A model generated the notes under the pieces. It was not told the DNA's origin. It did not search any database and was given only the letters and a program-made list of their open reading frames with translations. Both the position numbers and the translations under genes were made by a program. Below are positions 1 through 13,000 of a DNA stretch of 64,000 nucleotides, piece after piece (within the stretch, counting starts at the first letter, position 1; each line of letters starts with the position of its first letter). This stretch comes from Lepturacanthus savala (taxonomy: Eukaryota > Chordata > Actinopteri > Scombriformes > Trichiuridae): assembly GCA_030544235.1 (NCBI GenBank), contig CM060461.1:7509449-7573448 (forward strand), read 5' to 3'.

Positions 1-2617
1 AGCATGTTTGATAAGGTTCCCATGAAATGTGCCTAGTGGACTTGACCACTCAAAATTCTATGGAGCAAGTTTGTATCACGATCTTCTGCTAATCAATGTT
101 TTAATGTCTCTAATGTTTAGCAAACCTGCACGGTACAATACTTTTCAAAAAAACAAAAAATATGGTTTAGATGAAAGAAATTCACATCGAGAGCAACTTT
201 AGGTTTTGAAAGAGAGGAGAAAAATTAATTTGGGAGAATAATTTTTCAGCAAAAAAAAACAATTTTTAGAGTATATTTTATTATTTTCATTTTTAATTAT
301 ATATTTTTTATATTATAAATTACATTTATTTTCTTTCACTTAATAAAGACACAAATCTAATTCCATTGTTAGGCATCAAAAAATGATGTTAAAATTGCAT
401 TGCTGCGGTGAAACTGTATGTTTTGCATCTCTGTAGTTTGTTGCCAATAGAGCCACTGATCTGATATGTGTAATACGCTAACATCGGCCGATATATCAGC
501 CCAGCTGTTTTATTGCTCAGGTTCTTAAAAACACAGGAGTGTAAAAGTACATTTTTTAAATATTGCATCACAAAAACCCCACAAAAGTGCTTGAAAGTGA
601 AGCACCGAAGTCTCCACATGACACAATCAATAAGTTGCAGAGGTTGTAAATTGTTTGCAAATTCAAATCCGACATGTTCACTGAACTCTGTCGATGCTGA
701 AAGCTTTTATAATCCATCATCACGTTATTGTGTCATGAAAATCCACATCAAGGATGGCTGGCGTCGGTTCAGAGGTGAAGGAGGAAAAACAATTTCCTTC
801 AGCCTGAACCTCTTGAGTGTTGGAACCCAGACAAGGTTCCAGCATTTTCTCAGGGTGATCACATCATTTACTGTAAAAAGGCAGATGTCGGATTGAACAA
901 AAAAAAAAAAAATGCCATGACAACAGGAAGTCACTCTGTGAACAGCGAGCAAAAACGCCACAGGGGTGCACTTTATTCACAAAAAAAGGGTTCTTAAATC
1001 TACAAGTTCACTTATACTTTCCAGTTCATATCATGTCTGGATTATGTGATCACTGTCCACAGACCTGACAGCTGCACGTCTCAGGCCCCACAAAAAGACT
1101 TCAGGGCCTGACTAACTCCAATCTGGAAGCTTTTCTTACTTTATTCCACAAAATCTCCTTCAGAGACTTCACTCCAGGGAGGCAGTGGAGTTTTTGATAT
1201 TGGAGGGTGGTCAAGATTTAAGACCTAACCTCCACGACCCAATCACTCTTTCACCGGACAACATTTTGTCCGCATGAGATTTACAGAGAGTAGGAGGGAG
1301 AAAGGGGAAAGAAAAAACAGGAGTATCACTACATTGTACAGATGAGATAATCCCAGTGCAGCTCTATAACCGCCTCAGAGTGAGAGGTTAATGGACGACT
1401 GGAAGGGAGGCCTCCTCTGTGTATGACAGCGTAGTGTATTCTTACGACGTGTGCATCTAGCCACTTGTGCATCTGTGCTGATGTTTGTGCATACGAGTAG
1501 GAAAGATGGATGTAGAGGCACAAAATAGAATACAGAATGCACAGAGGAAAATATGCATTGTACATAATTTTCCAACATACATATGTAAAGACATAAAAAA
1601 TGAGCATAAATGGGGAGAGTTTCTTTCGCAGGTGTGGAAAACTTGTTCCAGATCTGCAGGGAACTTTAGAGCCCATAAAACACAGTGTATCTGAGCTGGG
1701 GGGGAAAAAACTGTCTTCCTTCTTTGGATATTCATCTCACCATGTCCAAAGCCGTGTATAGTTCAACATATATATAACAAAAAAGTTCGTAATCAAGCAG
1801 CAATCATCACGACCGAGTGTTACAGCCAACCCAGAGGTGCCTTAGGCAAACTTTACACAACTCAATTTATGTGCGATTATTTACAGGTTTGCAAATAAAA
1901 GTTTTACTGTTGCTATAGCAGGACACTGGACGGCTTGTCAAGAAATTTTCACAGACGTGGATACGAACCTTGTAAAATGAAATTAAAACCGATAGAAAAG
2001 AAACTTAACACGTTTTCTCCACTGGGCATTCCAACCTAAACTTCCAATAAACATCACATTTATTTGCTTAATCTTTATGTGTTAGTGTTAATTCTGAGAA
2101 TAATAAAACCTAATACATTAAAGGTCTCATATGGTAGAAAGTGAGATTTTAATTGCTTTTTGATTATGAAAAAGGTCTAGCTGAGGTCTACCTGGAGACG
2201 CTTGATAGAGGAGATGTGAAACTATAATGAGGTGATTTGAGGTATTTATAATCACAACTATACCTTCTTAGGAATATCACAACTTCAAATATAATCCAGG
2301 AAAAGCATGTAATATGAAACCTGTAAAGTTCCACAGGCTTGTGTTTGCTTCAGTGAACTAGAGTCCTATGCTTTAACACTCTTGGCCATGGTGGTTGCTT
2401 ACTTCAGCTCGGGTCCAACTTGTTGCCCAAGTTTGGATGATTCAGGGTTTTTTTCCCCCAATTTACTGCCAAGAAGGTTATGAGTCGTGAAACCACCAAC
2501 TTCTGTTCCACAAGAACACATCATTGTCCCTGGATGCATTTCCTTCCTTCAAAGAGCCCCTAGTGATAACATCTGATGTAAAATCAGTACGTCACAAGGA
2601 ACACTGTCAAAGGATTA

Positions 2618-2880
2618 GGGCTGCAGCTAATGATTATTTTCATTATTGAATAAACTGCTCATTATTTTTTGATTCTTGATTCCTTATTAGTCTATAAAAT
2701 GTAAAAAAAAAAAAATGCCTGTCAAATTTCACAGTGCCAAAGGTAATGTTCTAAAGTTGTTTGAGTTCTCTACAAACAACATCATAAAGCTATTTCACTC
2801 AATGATTCAGTGATCAAAATATTCACCAACTTTTCTGTCGATTGACTTATTGTTTGATTGGATAACTTCCATATTGTGAA
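2618..2880 (+). repeat. Diverged copy of a teleost hAT-like non-autonomous element
   Basis: Starts with 'agggctgcagctaatgatta', the typical opening of a very abundant fish repeat (consensus 'ggctgcaactaacgattatt'), followed by attattgaataaactg and 'attagtctataaaatgt' further on. The second half (crossed by a gap and an A run) is degraded. A related copy lies at 41152-41475. Family naming is from memory of fish repeats; non-autonomous hAT origin is likely but not proved here. Confidence 0.6.
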
Positions 2881-3003
2881 GTCTTTCAGGTATAAACAGG
2901 ACACACAGGCGGGACAAAACATTGAGAGGAATTTGAAGTAAAATTTGAATTTAAAGTAAAAAAAAAAAAAAAAAAAAGACTATGGACATGATATATATTA
3001 AAA

Positions 3004-3180
3004 ATCTGTTTTTCATTTCAAGTGGACGTTGAGATGAAAAACATGAGTATGGATGTGATATAAAAGAATTAGAAATCTGTTTTTTATTTCAAGTGAACGT
3101 TGAGATAAAAAACATGAGTATGGATGTGATATAAAAGAATTAGAAATCTGTTTTTTATTTCATGTGGACTTTGAGATGAC
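3004..3180 (+). repeat. 71-bp tandem repeat, 2.5 copies, hairpin-forming
   Basis: Copies at 3004-3074, 3075-3145 and a partial third at 3146-3180; the first two are nearly identical. Each full unit contains a 14-nt inverted repeat with a 9-10 nt loop: in copy 1, 3007-3020 pairs with 3030-3043; in copy 2, 3078-3091 pairs with 3101-3114. In copy 2 the C-G pair (3014/3036 in copy 1) is replaced by T-A (3085/3107), which keeps the stem intact. It sits inside the inferred apcdd1 intron 3. Function unknown. Confidence 0.85.
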
Positions 3181-6100
3181 CTTAAAACACTGTCACAACC
3201 AATGCATAAACTGTGAGAGGAGACAACACCCTCAAGAAGCCGCGGTCCACAATGCAGCACTGGAAATGGACCAGTGTTCTCAACTTTACATTTGTAGTCA
3301 GGTTTCCTTGTAAAAGCACAGTGTCAAACTTGTTGAAAGCAAAGTATTTCTTCCTGGAACTCAAGAAAAAAAATAGGAAATGTGGAAGAATATTTCTGCC
3401 TCACTTTATATAAATATTTATTCATAACTACTACATTTGGCTAACACTTTGTCCAAATCAATGTACAAATGAGGTACAATCCAAGCCACAGAAAGAGAAC
3501 TGAAACCGAATTTCACTTTGTTTGGCAGCCATCTTTCATTTGGGCGTTTGGGGGATTACCACCATATTTGAGGGAAAGACAATGTCCACAAGCAAACATT
3601 TTATGTGGAACAAAAAGATTAAAGCTGTCAAAGGCACCACACTCATGTGTTTTGATGCTGATATCTTTAGAGCTAGACCTGCAGCTCTAATGGAATTAGT
3701 ATATTTTAAAATGTTAATACATTCTAAAATGTTTTTTCTTCTTAAAGCTTCACAAAAAGCAGCAAAGGACAGCATAAGGCAATCTCACTAAAGCAGAGCA
3801 CAACATCACAAATGAGTCTCTTCATGTGGGAAGCATGTATTAACACATCTGGTGAAACCCTTAAAGCAGCAGACACGACATAAAAAGACAGATCCCTTCT
3901 TAACACGGCTCATTATCAAGTAGTCAGTCAGCACAGCAACAGTAAACCGCCGACAAATAAAAATGGAGAGAACAAAACCTAAATACAAAGTCTACCGGCC
4001 TCCTCTTCCAACACTGCTGAGATCCACCCAATAACCACAAATGAACACGCTGGCACCAGCAAAGGTTCTGGATCGGCACCAGCTCTGGGTACACCGCTTA
4101 AGATTAATGGATCGGATAGTCACCAAGGCAATAAAAATCCTTGAAAAGGAACCATTACAACCTCAAAAGATGGTTGAGAATACTTTGTGTAGGAAGGAGT
4201 GAGGTATTTTCTACCACTGGTTTACAGAAAACTATGTAATGTGCTATATGTGCATAACTGATGACCAATAGGCTCCTACATTGACCAAAGCTATAAAATT
4301 AGCCAACATGTAGGATGTAAAATAAAAAATGCCTTTCATGGTAAGTAACCATAACCCAGACCTGTGTTATTAAAGCAATAAGCCATATGAGGCCTGTTAG
4401 CTGCTTTAAAATCACTCTTAACCACAGCCTGCAGGGATTACTGCTTGCTCACATACAGGTGTATCGAGCCATGCAGATAGTTTAATAAGGTAAGGTCGAA
4501 AAGATAAACCTGGTGGGAACAAGAGTTTAAAGAAAAACCTGCATTGCAGAACTAACCCAAAGTCTTTATGGCAGAGCTTCATATATGGGAGGCGACGACA
4601 TGCAGAAGTTGTGCGATCATATGTGGATCAGCCGCGGTCACCGAAGAAAACTCTTCAAAAGTTGGTTGACGTGTGTCTTGCCGCGAAACATATTCAGCGG
4701 TTTAAAATATGTAACCTTTAATTAGGACATGATTCATCCACACATCTGCTTTGGAGGACATTACAGGAATTATATGTTTTGCTCCTGAGCAGAATTGGAG
4801 GGGGGGGGATTCTGGTAAAGGTGCATTTCAACGTAAGAGGCGTAGGTTGGTTAACAGCTATTTTTGCCCCATTCAGGCAACTACATTTTGAAATCTGCTG
4901 ACGACTGGAAGACAAAGAAATCTCTGATCATCTGGTATCATGAAACTACTCACAGCATTTAACATTTATAAAAACACAAATCTTTTAAGAAAAATGCATT
5001 TAAAGCAGCAATATCCATTTTTTTTGCCCATTTAAGTTTTGATTTCATTATGAAGTTAAAATGTCAACCTAGTTATCAAAAAGCTTCCTATTTGCACATC
5101 CAACACAGTGACATTAACATTTATGCAGAGTCATGGTTCTGGCCAAATCATGAAATATAATATTCCCTAGTTGGGCAATCTCCTTTTAATTGGCAGTTGA
5201 CAATCATGGTGATGGATGATGGGGTGCCTGCTGAGAATTATAATTGGTTTTAGCACCAAACATTCAATCTCTTTACCCTATGAAACCATCATCATCGTGA
5301 CGACAAAATTCTGCACAGTTAATTTAACTTGAAATAACTTTTGGTCAATAAATTGTAGCTCCTTAAATATTTTTTAGTCTGAAATCACCACTCCAATGCT
5401 GCCTTTAGCTTGATTTCTACACGCCTGTGTAAAAGGTAATCCGCACTGGAACTTGTTTCTTTTTTGGGGGGCTTTTATTTCATCACTTATCAGATATTGC
5501 AGCCAGCATTGACACTAATGGCCATATTTAAGTTCCATAATGCTCTGTGAGAATCTTTTGACCAATCAGAGGCTGATCCAGCCGGAAATAACTCTTCTTC
5601 TCTTTTTAATCCCCCCTACTCAGCAGTTATTTTAGAGAGCGTCCTTCAACAGAAGATCATGGCATCACGATGTTGGCTTTCCATTGTGATGTTGGGTCAT
5701 CCATCCCAATGGACGATCATCCGTCAGAACAATCCTAATTCACTTACTTCCTTTTTTGCTCCATTTTGGTCCCCACCAGCTCCAGAGGAAATTATTCAGG
5801 TTTTTAAGCTGCCAAGTACTACATTGGTCCCAGCTATTCATTTAATTTTGCGCTAAACATCTTAAAGCTAAGTCTGGAAATAACCCCAGGAAACTTCTAG
5901 TTAGGAGTAACCATCCTAAAGGCCAACTTCATGTGACCTAGGTGCACAGAGGGTATGTAGAGCACATAGAAGCAGGAACCCCCACCCTACCTTTAAGGCA
6001 AACTGTGATTAGGCTAAATGGATTTTAACTGCATCTAAAAGTGAATCATAGCTTGACCAACATTTCCTTTTTATTCAGCGAAGATTGAGGAGAAATGGAG

Positions 6101-7849
6101 AGCATGCAACAGTTTGATATGAGCCTCAGGCATGCATGAAATTAGACCTGGTATGTGCTCACTGGAATTATTCATATGGCCGCATGATTCTAAATTCTAG
6201 GAATACCACATGTTGATCGCTCCCAGAGATAGGCCGGGTTTCAAATTGCGCCTCTGTGGGCCAGAGGAGCTTAAGGAGAGCAGCTCTGGTCATTACAGCA
6301 CCACAGGGGAGCTTGTCAGATCACAGCTTCTCACTCCACACACTGTTTACATTCTGATCAGCAGAACCAAGCCCCATCATCCCCGTACAAATGGATGTTT
6401 GTTTAGACAGTGGACCCGAACAAGATTTTATTGTAATCTCTGTAGAGGGTGACAGTGAAAACATCACTCTAGGGTTTCAGCCAACGGGGAAACTGCTGTT
6501 CAGCAGTGTAAATAGAGAAATTACATCCCGTAAGCACGGATCTGTGAGATGAGATCTGTATATGTACGTAGTTTCTGGTTTCTATCTCTGCAAATGTTTA
6601 GTGTAGAACAGGATACAAGGGCAAGATTATTGACACTAACTGACCTTAACTCAGATTGGATCAAACACTATTTGATGGTAAGTTGTTTTTTCTGTGAATC
6701 CGTTTGGTGAAACAGGTGGTTGAGGTTTGCAGATTTTCTGTTTTGTGAGTTCTGAATTACAGTATATTGTGTATATTAACATTCTTTTTCTGATCAGTCT
6801 GTCCATCTGATGCACCTTAGATGTATTTTCAAACACTATTTCAACAAAGTTTCCTCACAGCCTCGAGTAGGCTTCGCTTAAGATAAACGCTCATAAAAGA
6901 ATATTGTTCTTAAGTTGAGTGTATGCTTTTTCTGGTGTGTGTGGTCTTTGTGGTGCGGAGGAGGGTCAACACAGTGGGAGAGGAGTTCAACAGAGGTCGT
7001 GCACCAAGCTGCGTGCTCGGTACAGAAAACAAAACTCTTCCTCCAGTCGGGCTCCGCGATCCAACTAACACAACACGCCGCTCACAGGTGGGAGGCGTTT
7101 TCATTCTTGCACTACAGGGACTGGTAAGCTGGGACGCCTGCACAGTGTGCGTGTGTGTGTGAAAACAAAGACCCAGACACCACTGCACTTACAGGCTGTA
7201 TGGATGGATGAATGGAACGATAATGAGATTTTATTTGTCATTAACTGAATGCTGCAAGGTTAAATGTTATGGATATCTACTGCATTGAATCGACTTGAAG
7301 GACCCTTATTCTACACCTAGGCTTCATTTGAAATTGTGATATCACTAACAATATATTTGTGGTTTTAAGCACCATAAAAAACAACCCTCTCAATATGGTT
7401 TTACATCTCCTCTCTCAAGCTTTTGTCAGCAGCTGTAGAAAGAACAGGTTGTTTTGTTTCTGTCTCATTAATAATAATGAAACACACTCTGTTTGGCTGA
7501 TTTAATAGCTGTGAGGGTTGTGGAGGTGGTAGGTGACTGTATAGTTGTGACATCACAACTTCACAAGTGCTGATGGCTTCTTTTAAGGCTCAGTTTCTGA
7601 ATATGGGCTGTGCGCATTTCATTGAGTATTCGTAGTTCTGAAACATGGGACAGTTTCTATAAAACCTAGACCTTTTAATCAAAAAGCAATTTAACTCTCA
7701 CCTTCTACAATGCAGGACCTTTAATATACAAGGCTCATAATAGATAATAAAAGTGATGACAATACATCTGAAGGTGACACAAATGTCAATCCATCGAATA
7801 GTTGTTCATTCAAAAATCATAATTGTCAACCTGATTGTGGTGCTAGATG

Positions 7850-7965
7850 TAAAGTCATAAGATCAGAAAGGTGATTAGGATTCATCCTCTGGAGATCATG
7901 AATGTCTGAATAAAATCTTATGGAAACCCTTTGAATAGTTGTTGACATATTTCAGTCTCAACTAC
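7850..7965 (+). repeat. Fragment of a dispersed fish repeat ('attcatcctctggagatcat')
   Basis: Contains 'ggattcatcctctggagatc', then atgaatgtctgaataaaa, a degraded 'atggaaaccctttgaatagt' and 'tgttgacatatttcagtct'. This is the same family as the copy at 13805-14075, where 'aaagtggtggaccgaccgac' completes the consensus. Related sequences are abundant in teleosts. Exact class is uncertain. Confidence 0.6.
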
Positions 7966-8138
7966 TACGATGCGAGAATAATTCAAGAACAAAAAAAACA
8001 GAGACAATTTTTTCTTCTTTGAATTATCTTGTGATTCCTTTGGGATGGGAATTAGTCATTAGAAGAATTACTGCAGCTAGAAATAAACTGACACTTTTGT
8101 TTTAATCCCTTTCTGACATATGACCATTAGGAACTGAC

Positions 8139-8664
8139 CTTCGCATTCTGCAGGGCGGTCTGGTAGCTGGACGGCTTGTAGTACAACCTTTGGGACGGCT
8201 CGGTGTGGATGTCCCCTAGAAACAGCTCCTCCACCAGGTGATCCAGGTTGTGATGCATGTACTGCTTCTCCACCCGCAGCAGCTGCAGCTCGTGCATGGC
8301 GAAGTTAAGCTCCCTGGAACAGTCGTACCCGCTCTCCTCACTCCACAGCTCGTAGATCATGGTGGGCTCCCAGGGGTCCTTCATGGCCCCTCTGCAGCTA
8401 CGGTTCAACTTCTGGCTGAGCTGTTTGGCCACAGTGGCTGTGTGACACACCAACTGGACATGGTGGAGGTGGTATTCCGCCTCAGTGCCACCACGGATGA
8501 TCCAGGAGGCCTGTCGCAGGCGTAGGCGACCCCGGATCACCAGCGTGTAGGTGGGTTTGGTACAGTGGTTGTCCTCATAGTAGAACTGGTGGGCCTGGAA
8601 GGTGTTGTTGGAGTAGAAGCGATAGGAGCGCGTCAGAAACTCCGGGCCTGGTCTCACCTCACAG
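8139..8664 (-). CDS. apcdd1: apcdd1 exon 3: main part of first APCDD1 domain
   Basis: The 526-nt exon runs from an acceptor (minus-strand tctgatgcag) to a donor after the Lys codon of LQNAK (AAG followed by gtcagttcc). It encodes residues of about 76-250 of the joined product. The match to vertebrate APCDD1 is strong: RPGPEFLTRSYRFY, IRLRQASWIIRGGTE-like and NFAMHELQL, then HHNLDHLVEELFLGDIHT. Two N-glycosylation sequons are visible (N94-N95-T96 and N162-R-S), and cysteines at 76, 109, 148 and 165 are probable disulphide partners. APCDD1 is a glycosylated membrane protein that binds Wnt ligands and LRP5 and dampens canonical Wnt signalling; it is itself a beta-catenin/TCF target. The exon begins with one base completing a codon split after exon 2 and ends on a codon boundary. 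I prefer apcdd1 over the paralogue apcdd1l because of sequence closeness and linkage to zbtb14. Confidence 0.93.
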
Positions 8665-9870
8665 CTGCATCAGAAGATAAAGAGTTCACATAAATATTAC
8701 AGTAATGCAAGTTCAAGTTGTACCACACCCGTTTTATGTTTTGGCTCATTACCTGCGACTGCACAACCAAAATACACCATTAGCTTCTGGATGATATGTT
8801 TCTTGGCTCAAGGTGTTTGTGTGGTAATGTAGTTGCCATTGAGGACATACGGTTTAAAAATTCTTCCTTAAATGTTGCATTCAAGCAAACTCAAACTCAA
8901 AATGGATCATGATTTCAAAAAGGTTGCTTTTAAGGAGGTGACCTTAAACCTCTACAAATGCACTAACAAGACTAAAACAGTCAATTTCCAACAATGATGA
9001 TAAAGTCTCTGCCAGTTGACTTTCTTACTATATTAACACAAAGTGGCACTAACCACTACCTGAAATAAATGATCTGTATGCTTTAGAAAATGGTTTGAGA
9101 GTAGTTTTGATGAGCAAACATACAGAAGCACCAATAGCCACGTTTCCACTGCGAAAGGGTAAGAACTTCTATAGGAACCAGCCTCTTAGCGGCCATGTCT
9201 CCACTGCAGAGTAGGACCCCTCAGAGTTTCAATTGCTAGGTAATCATTGTGCAACAGTTTTGACCTTGATGTCATCCAGGCAGGTCACAAAAATTATAAC
9301 AAAGGATTTATATATTTAATTGTTGGTCTGAACCGCTCCGCTTGTTGTGGTAGATCAGTTTCTTTTAATCTTGCTTGAGTTTTTCTTTTAGTTTTCACAA
9401 TATTGTTTTGTGATGCGATGGATCCCCAGTGTGTCAAAGTGTGCCGATATGTCCTGGTAGATTTTTTTTCCCCTTTTCACTGCGATGACTTAAACTCCCT
9501 GTGAATCTCTTCAGTGGCGTAGACACCATGTGCTTTCTGATGGCGTCAGAGCCCGCTCTAGGTTTAGCTAATCAGCGGCGGGTTAACCTCAAGCCCCACC
9601 CAGGAGGTTTTCAGGGCTGAACGGAATACCTTCCCTGGAGTAGGTACTCCGTTGGCCCCTGTAAAAGTTCCTGTAAATAGCCCTGTGGGGGAGGTTCCTG
9701 CAGTGGAGACACGCACCAACAGGGTTAGCCCCATAAAATTATCCCAAAGTCCCTGCTGTGGAAACGTGCCTGATGTTTTGCTACTATCACCTGTCCTTCA
9801 TATGTTTTATGTCTTGTCTCGACGTCCTGACTGGAGTTTTATTGGGAGAAGAGAAGAAAACTAAACAAAC
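8665..9870 (-). other. apcdd1 intron 2
   Basis: 1206 nt bounded by a donor (minus-strand accag|gtttg) and an acceptor (gatgcag|ctgtg). About half of it is the transposon-like element at 9137-9773. The donor lacks the usual +3 to +5 purine pattern (gtttgt), so it is a relatively weak site. Confidence 0.85.
9137..9773 (+). mobile_element. Non-autonomous DNA transposon-like element in apcdd1 intron 2
   Basis: The left end begins gccacgtttccactgcg and the right end, read on the minus strand, is ggcacgtttccacagcag. Together they form terminal inverted repeats of about 17 nt with two or three mismatches. A second inverted pair lies inside (catgtctccactgcag near 9195-9210 against ctgcagtggagacacg near 9699-9714). 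The element has no coding frame that looks like a transposase, so it would need enzymes from elsewhere. This 'cgtttccactgc' repeat is common in fish genomes; its superfamily is not assigned here. No clear target-site duplication was found by eye. Confidence 0.75.
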
Positions 9871-10045
9871 CTGGTGGACACCCAGTGACCCTCTACGTTG
9901 GGAGGCATCTGCACAGTGATGCGGGCTCCGTTGTGAAGGTGCTTCAGCATGTGTTGGCACTGAGAGTCTTTCTGCGACCGGCCAAAGGATTTCTCCAGGG
10001 AGAGATGGCTCGACCGGCCTTCTACAGAGGAACCTCCAGCCCAAC
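9871..10045 (-). CDS. apcdd1: apcdd1 exon 2: end of signal region and start of domain 1
   Basis: 175-nt exon between acceptor ttcctacag and donor gtttg. Two leading bases complete a Gly codon begun in exon 1; the last two bases (AG) begin a Ser codon finished in exon 3. The product reads SHLSLEKSFGRSQKDSQC, then HMLKHLHNGARITVQMPP and VEGHWVST, matching the human order (SLEKSAW, SQCHHMLKHLHNGARITVQ, IEGHWVSTGCEV) closely. Human has Gly where this gene has Ser at the exon 2/3 junction. This is the N-terminal edge of the first APCDDC domain, which is secreted or extracellular. A polypyrimidine-rich tract precedes the acceptor. Confidence 0.93.
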
Positions 10046-13000
10046 CTGTAGGAACAACGATGACAATGAAACTTTGGCTCAGCTGAGATTTTCCATTTGT
10101 TCTTCTAGCGAGGATGATCGTTTGTTTGGAAAAACAGCAGAATAGCTTTCATCCATGAGACATTTGAGAAGAAGGTTTCAAAGGAAGACAGGGATTAGTC
10201 TTGAGAGTAGGGATGAGCGAATATACCATTATCTGGATCTGTTCAACCAACTCAATTTTCTGTATCCGTGGAATGAACGTGGTTTAACCCAAAAGTGGAT
10301 GTGGGCTAGTCAGAATTTGGTATTTTAAGCCTAGATAGATCAGGAAATGGTATATTCATTGTTCATTATAGAACTATTCACAGTGCAGCCTCAGAATTTA
10401 ACTTCAAGTCAAAAGAAGTATGAAATAAAATGCATTAACTAGAGTTTTCATACTCAAGTTTAAAAATGAAAAACACAATAATAAACAATAAAAACTCAAT
10501 AATATATAATATCAATTTTATATTCTAGGTGGATTATATATTTAACATTCATCATTCTCATATCATTTTCAGTTACACCATTTGACATCTTGTGTCAAAA
10601 AAGGGAAACTAAGATGGACACACAATGTACATTTTCAGAGATCTGAAAATGCTTCTTAAAACTTTTTTAGTTCTCTCATTATTAGTAGTAACATTATTTG
10701 TCACTGACCCATATTTAAAGCCTTAATTTGTAATATTGAGAGATTAGGATTAAAGAAATTTAAATATGGTTGATGACTGTCAAAAAAAGTTTTTATTATT
10801 CATCAAGGAGGTAATACCTACACACTGAAAATGCATGGCTTATTTTTTCCTTTTTAGATCTTTATCTCTTAATGAAACAAATGCTTTCAAGGCAACTAAT
10901 CAGGAAGCTGATTACACTCAGATCAAACAGAAAAAGCAGTTTCCACATTAGCTCACTCATGTTTTCACTCTGCTTATTCAATCTGCCAGGATCTCTTTGA
11001 AGCATTTACAGGCTTTCATTTAGTCACTTTAACTCATGTCATCACCCAGGGATTACAGGGCTTTATCAGCGACCTGCAACACCTGGTATGAGTGGAGTCT
11101 TTATGGGTGAATATTAGCTGAACATGTGATGAAAATGCAAAGCTTACATCCCTCAGTTCAAGAACTAATATGTGGCTTTTTGCTACCACAGCAGCCTTAA
11201 AAGAACAGTGATTGTTCTGAAGTTAAAAGGACGTGTGAATCCTAGAAAATATACATTTCCCACCCTGTCAGTGCACCCTCAATGCACCACATGAAATAAC
11301 AATACCTTCCAACAATGGGCTAAGCTTATGGGGATGAAATATCGGAAATGAAAGCATTTTCAAAGCCTGCAGCCAAAGAAAAGCTCTGAAGCTCACATTC
11401 CAGCCGAGATTGATGCCATGTAATGCTCTAATATTATCAAAATCTACCTTGAAATATGAGCACTTTGCCTTAAATTCTTTCTATTAGACCCAACATGCCT
11501 GGAAATATCATTTAACACCTTGGAATGGCACTGCGGTCGCCTCTGTGCTTTTAATTTGAGACTAACAACACAGAGGGAGGAACAAAACCATCTGATTAAA
11601 AGCACTCCAAAGCTCCATGAAGAACAAAGCTCCATCCAGCTGTTTTACATGCAGCGAGGCAGCTCCTACAGTATGTGTGTCAGCTGAGGCTTGTGTGTAA
11701 ATCACCACATCACAGCGCTGCTCAGTGGAAACACAGTGGCGAGACTCGATACCCAGACTCAGCTGGTGTCATTAGTAACGCTGCTCTGCTGGCTACAGAC
11801 ATTTGAAAATCAAAGAAAAGCCTTCACAGCTTTCTACATGTTGTATGTGTGCATTTGTGTGAATGTGTTTGTGACCTTTTTTTATTTTTTTTTACACCTG
11901 CAGTCAGGCCAGCACCAGGGGAAAGACCCTGAGTAGCTGCCAACAGCTTGTTTTAACAATGAGAAGAGCAGAAAAATACCAGTGTGTGAATTAAAAAAAA
12001 ATAAAAGGAAATCTGTAAGATGTGTAAAGCAAAACACTTTTAACTTGTGACTAACTCACATGACTGAAATGATCTGACTATTAAGTGGATTTTGAGGGTT
12101 TTTCTTCTGTTGTATTTGAACTAAAACTGTTATATTTATCCGCTACTCAACATTCTTTCTTGAAAAAGCCACAACCTTCATTGTCTGTTCTGGTACTTTC
12201 AGTCATAACATCCCAGCTGATCAACAGAATTTATTTAAAAATCAACTTAAAGCGATTATTGGATTCCCAATTGTACAATGTGGTGCAGAGTCTTCAGTTT
12301 AAAATTAGGCAGATGACTCACAGTAAAAGTGCTGAAGAAACCAATTGTTGGATTAAATGATTACTTGATATCTGGATCTGATGGACAAGTTGGTAAACAT
12401 TAGGGAATTTAGTCTGCAAACCCATTTGCTGCTGAACAAAGGAGTATGAAAAGATTCAGAAGCCTTAAAAAAACAAAGCTCAATTATCTTCTTCCCACCT
12501 TCCCTTCACTTAAGAAGAATATGCAATGTTCAAAAGGGAACCCGATATGTTCTAATCAGAGCAAAACAAATCAAATAATAGAGATTACATTTGCTGCTTT
12601 TGTTGGACGTATGATGGAAGTGTTGGACAGACCTGATTCCAGGCTCAGCCACAATAGAACAAGATCCCTTAAGAATTATATGTGGCTTCATGAAATATTT
12701 GTACCTACAATGAAACAAGCTTTATTTAGCGTAATTTTAAACACAGTTACAAATCCTTTCCTCCAAGGCTTACAGCACATGTCATCAAAGCCAAAAGTGA
12801 GCAGACTCCGAATGGAAAACGGGCTTTCAGAGAAATAAACGAGGAAATGATTGAAAAGAGGTTATGTGTAACCCGTTTGTAAAATGACTTTTTAAGAGGA
12901 AGCGTCATACTACTCCTTTTATGCACATTTAATGAGTGCTGAATTGATGAGTGGTGGGAGTTTCCTCCAATAGCGTATAACAAACTCTTTCCTCATTAAG

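Larger units (their letters stand above)
1..8138 (-). other. apcdd1 intron 3 (incomplete); no gene seen
   Basis: AT-rich sequence downstream of apcdd1 exon 3 on the minus strand. No frame resembles the second APCDD1 domain, its membrane anchor, or any other protein. The short open frames here (for example 1329-1676) have low-complexity, atypical composition. Since APCDD1 should continue for about 260 more residues, the stretch is best read as part of intron 3, with the remaining exons before position 1. It contains a hAT-like repeat (2618-2880), a 71-bp tandem repeat (3004-3180), a homopolymer A run near 2960-2977 and a dispersed-repeat fragment near 7850. The intron assignment is an inference from the missing exons. 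Confidence 0.6.

Noticed and set aside
960..2050. Possible 3' UTR of a minus-strand gene ending at an AATAAA (977-972)
   Set aside because: A plausible signal and GT-rich downstream sequence exist, but no coding exon of apcdd1 or another gene is found upstream of it, and AATAAA is frequent in AT-rich DNA.
6910..7188. Overlapping open frames with a donor-like gtaagctggg
   Set aside because: Open on both strands in a GT-repeat-flanked stretch; no protein resemblance and no matching acceptor seen.
8238..8525. Plus-strand 95-codon frame
   Set aside because: Antisense of apcdd1 exon 3.
9652..10145. Plus-strand frames and the 85-codon minus frame around apcdd1 exon 2
   Set aside because: Wrong frames over exon 2 and the adjacent transposon; the splice-consistent frame encodes the APCDD1 sequence.
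12446..12838. 130-codon open frame inside apcdd1 intron 1
   Set aside because: No recognisable domain, AT-rich composition like the rest of the intron, no splice or promoter support.
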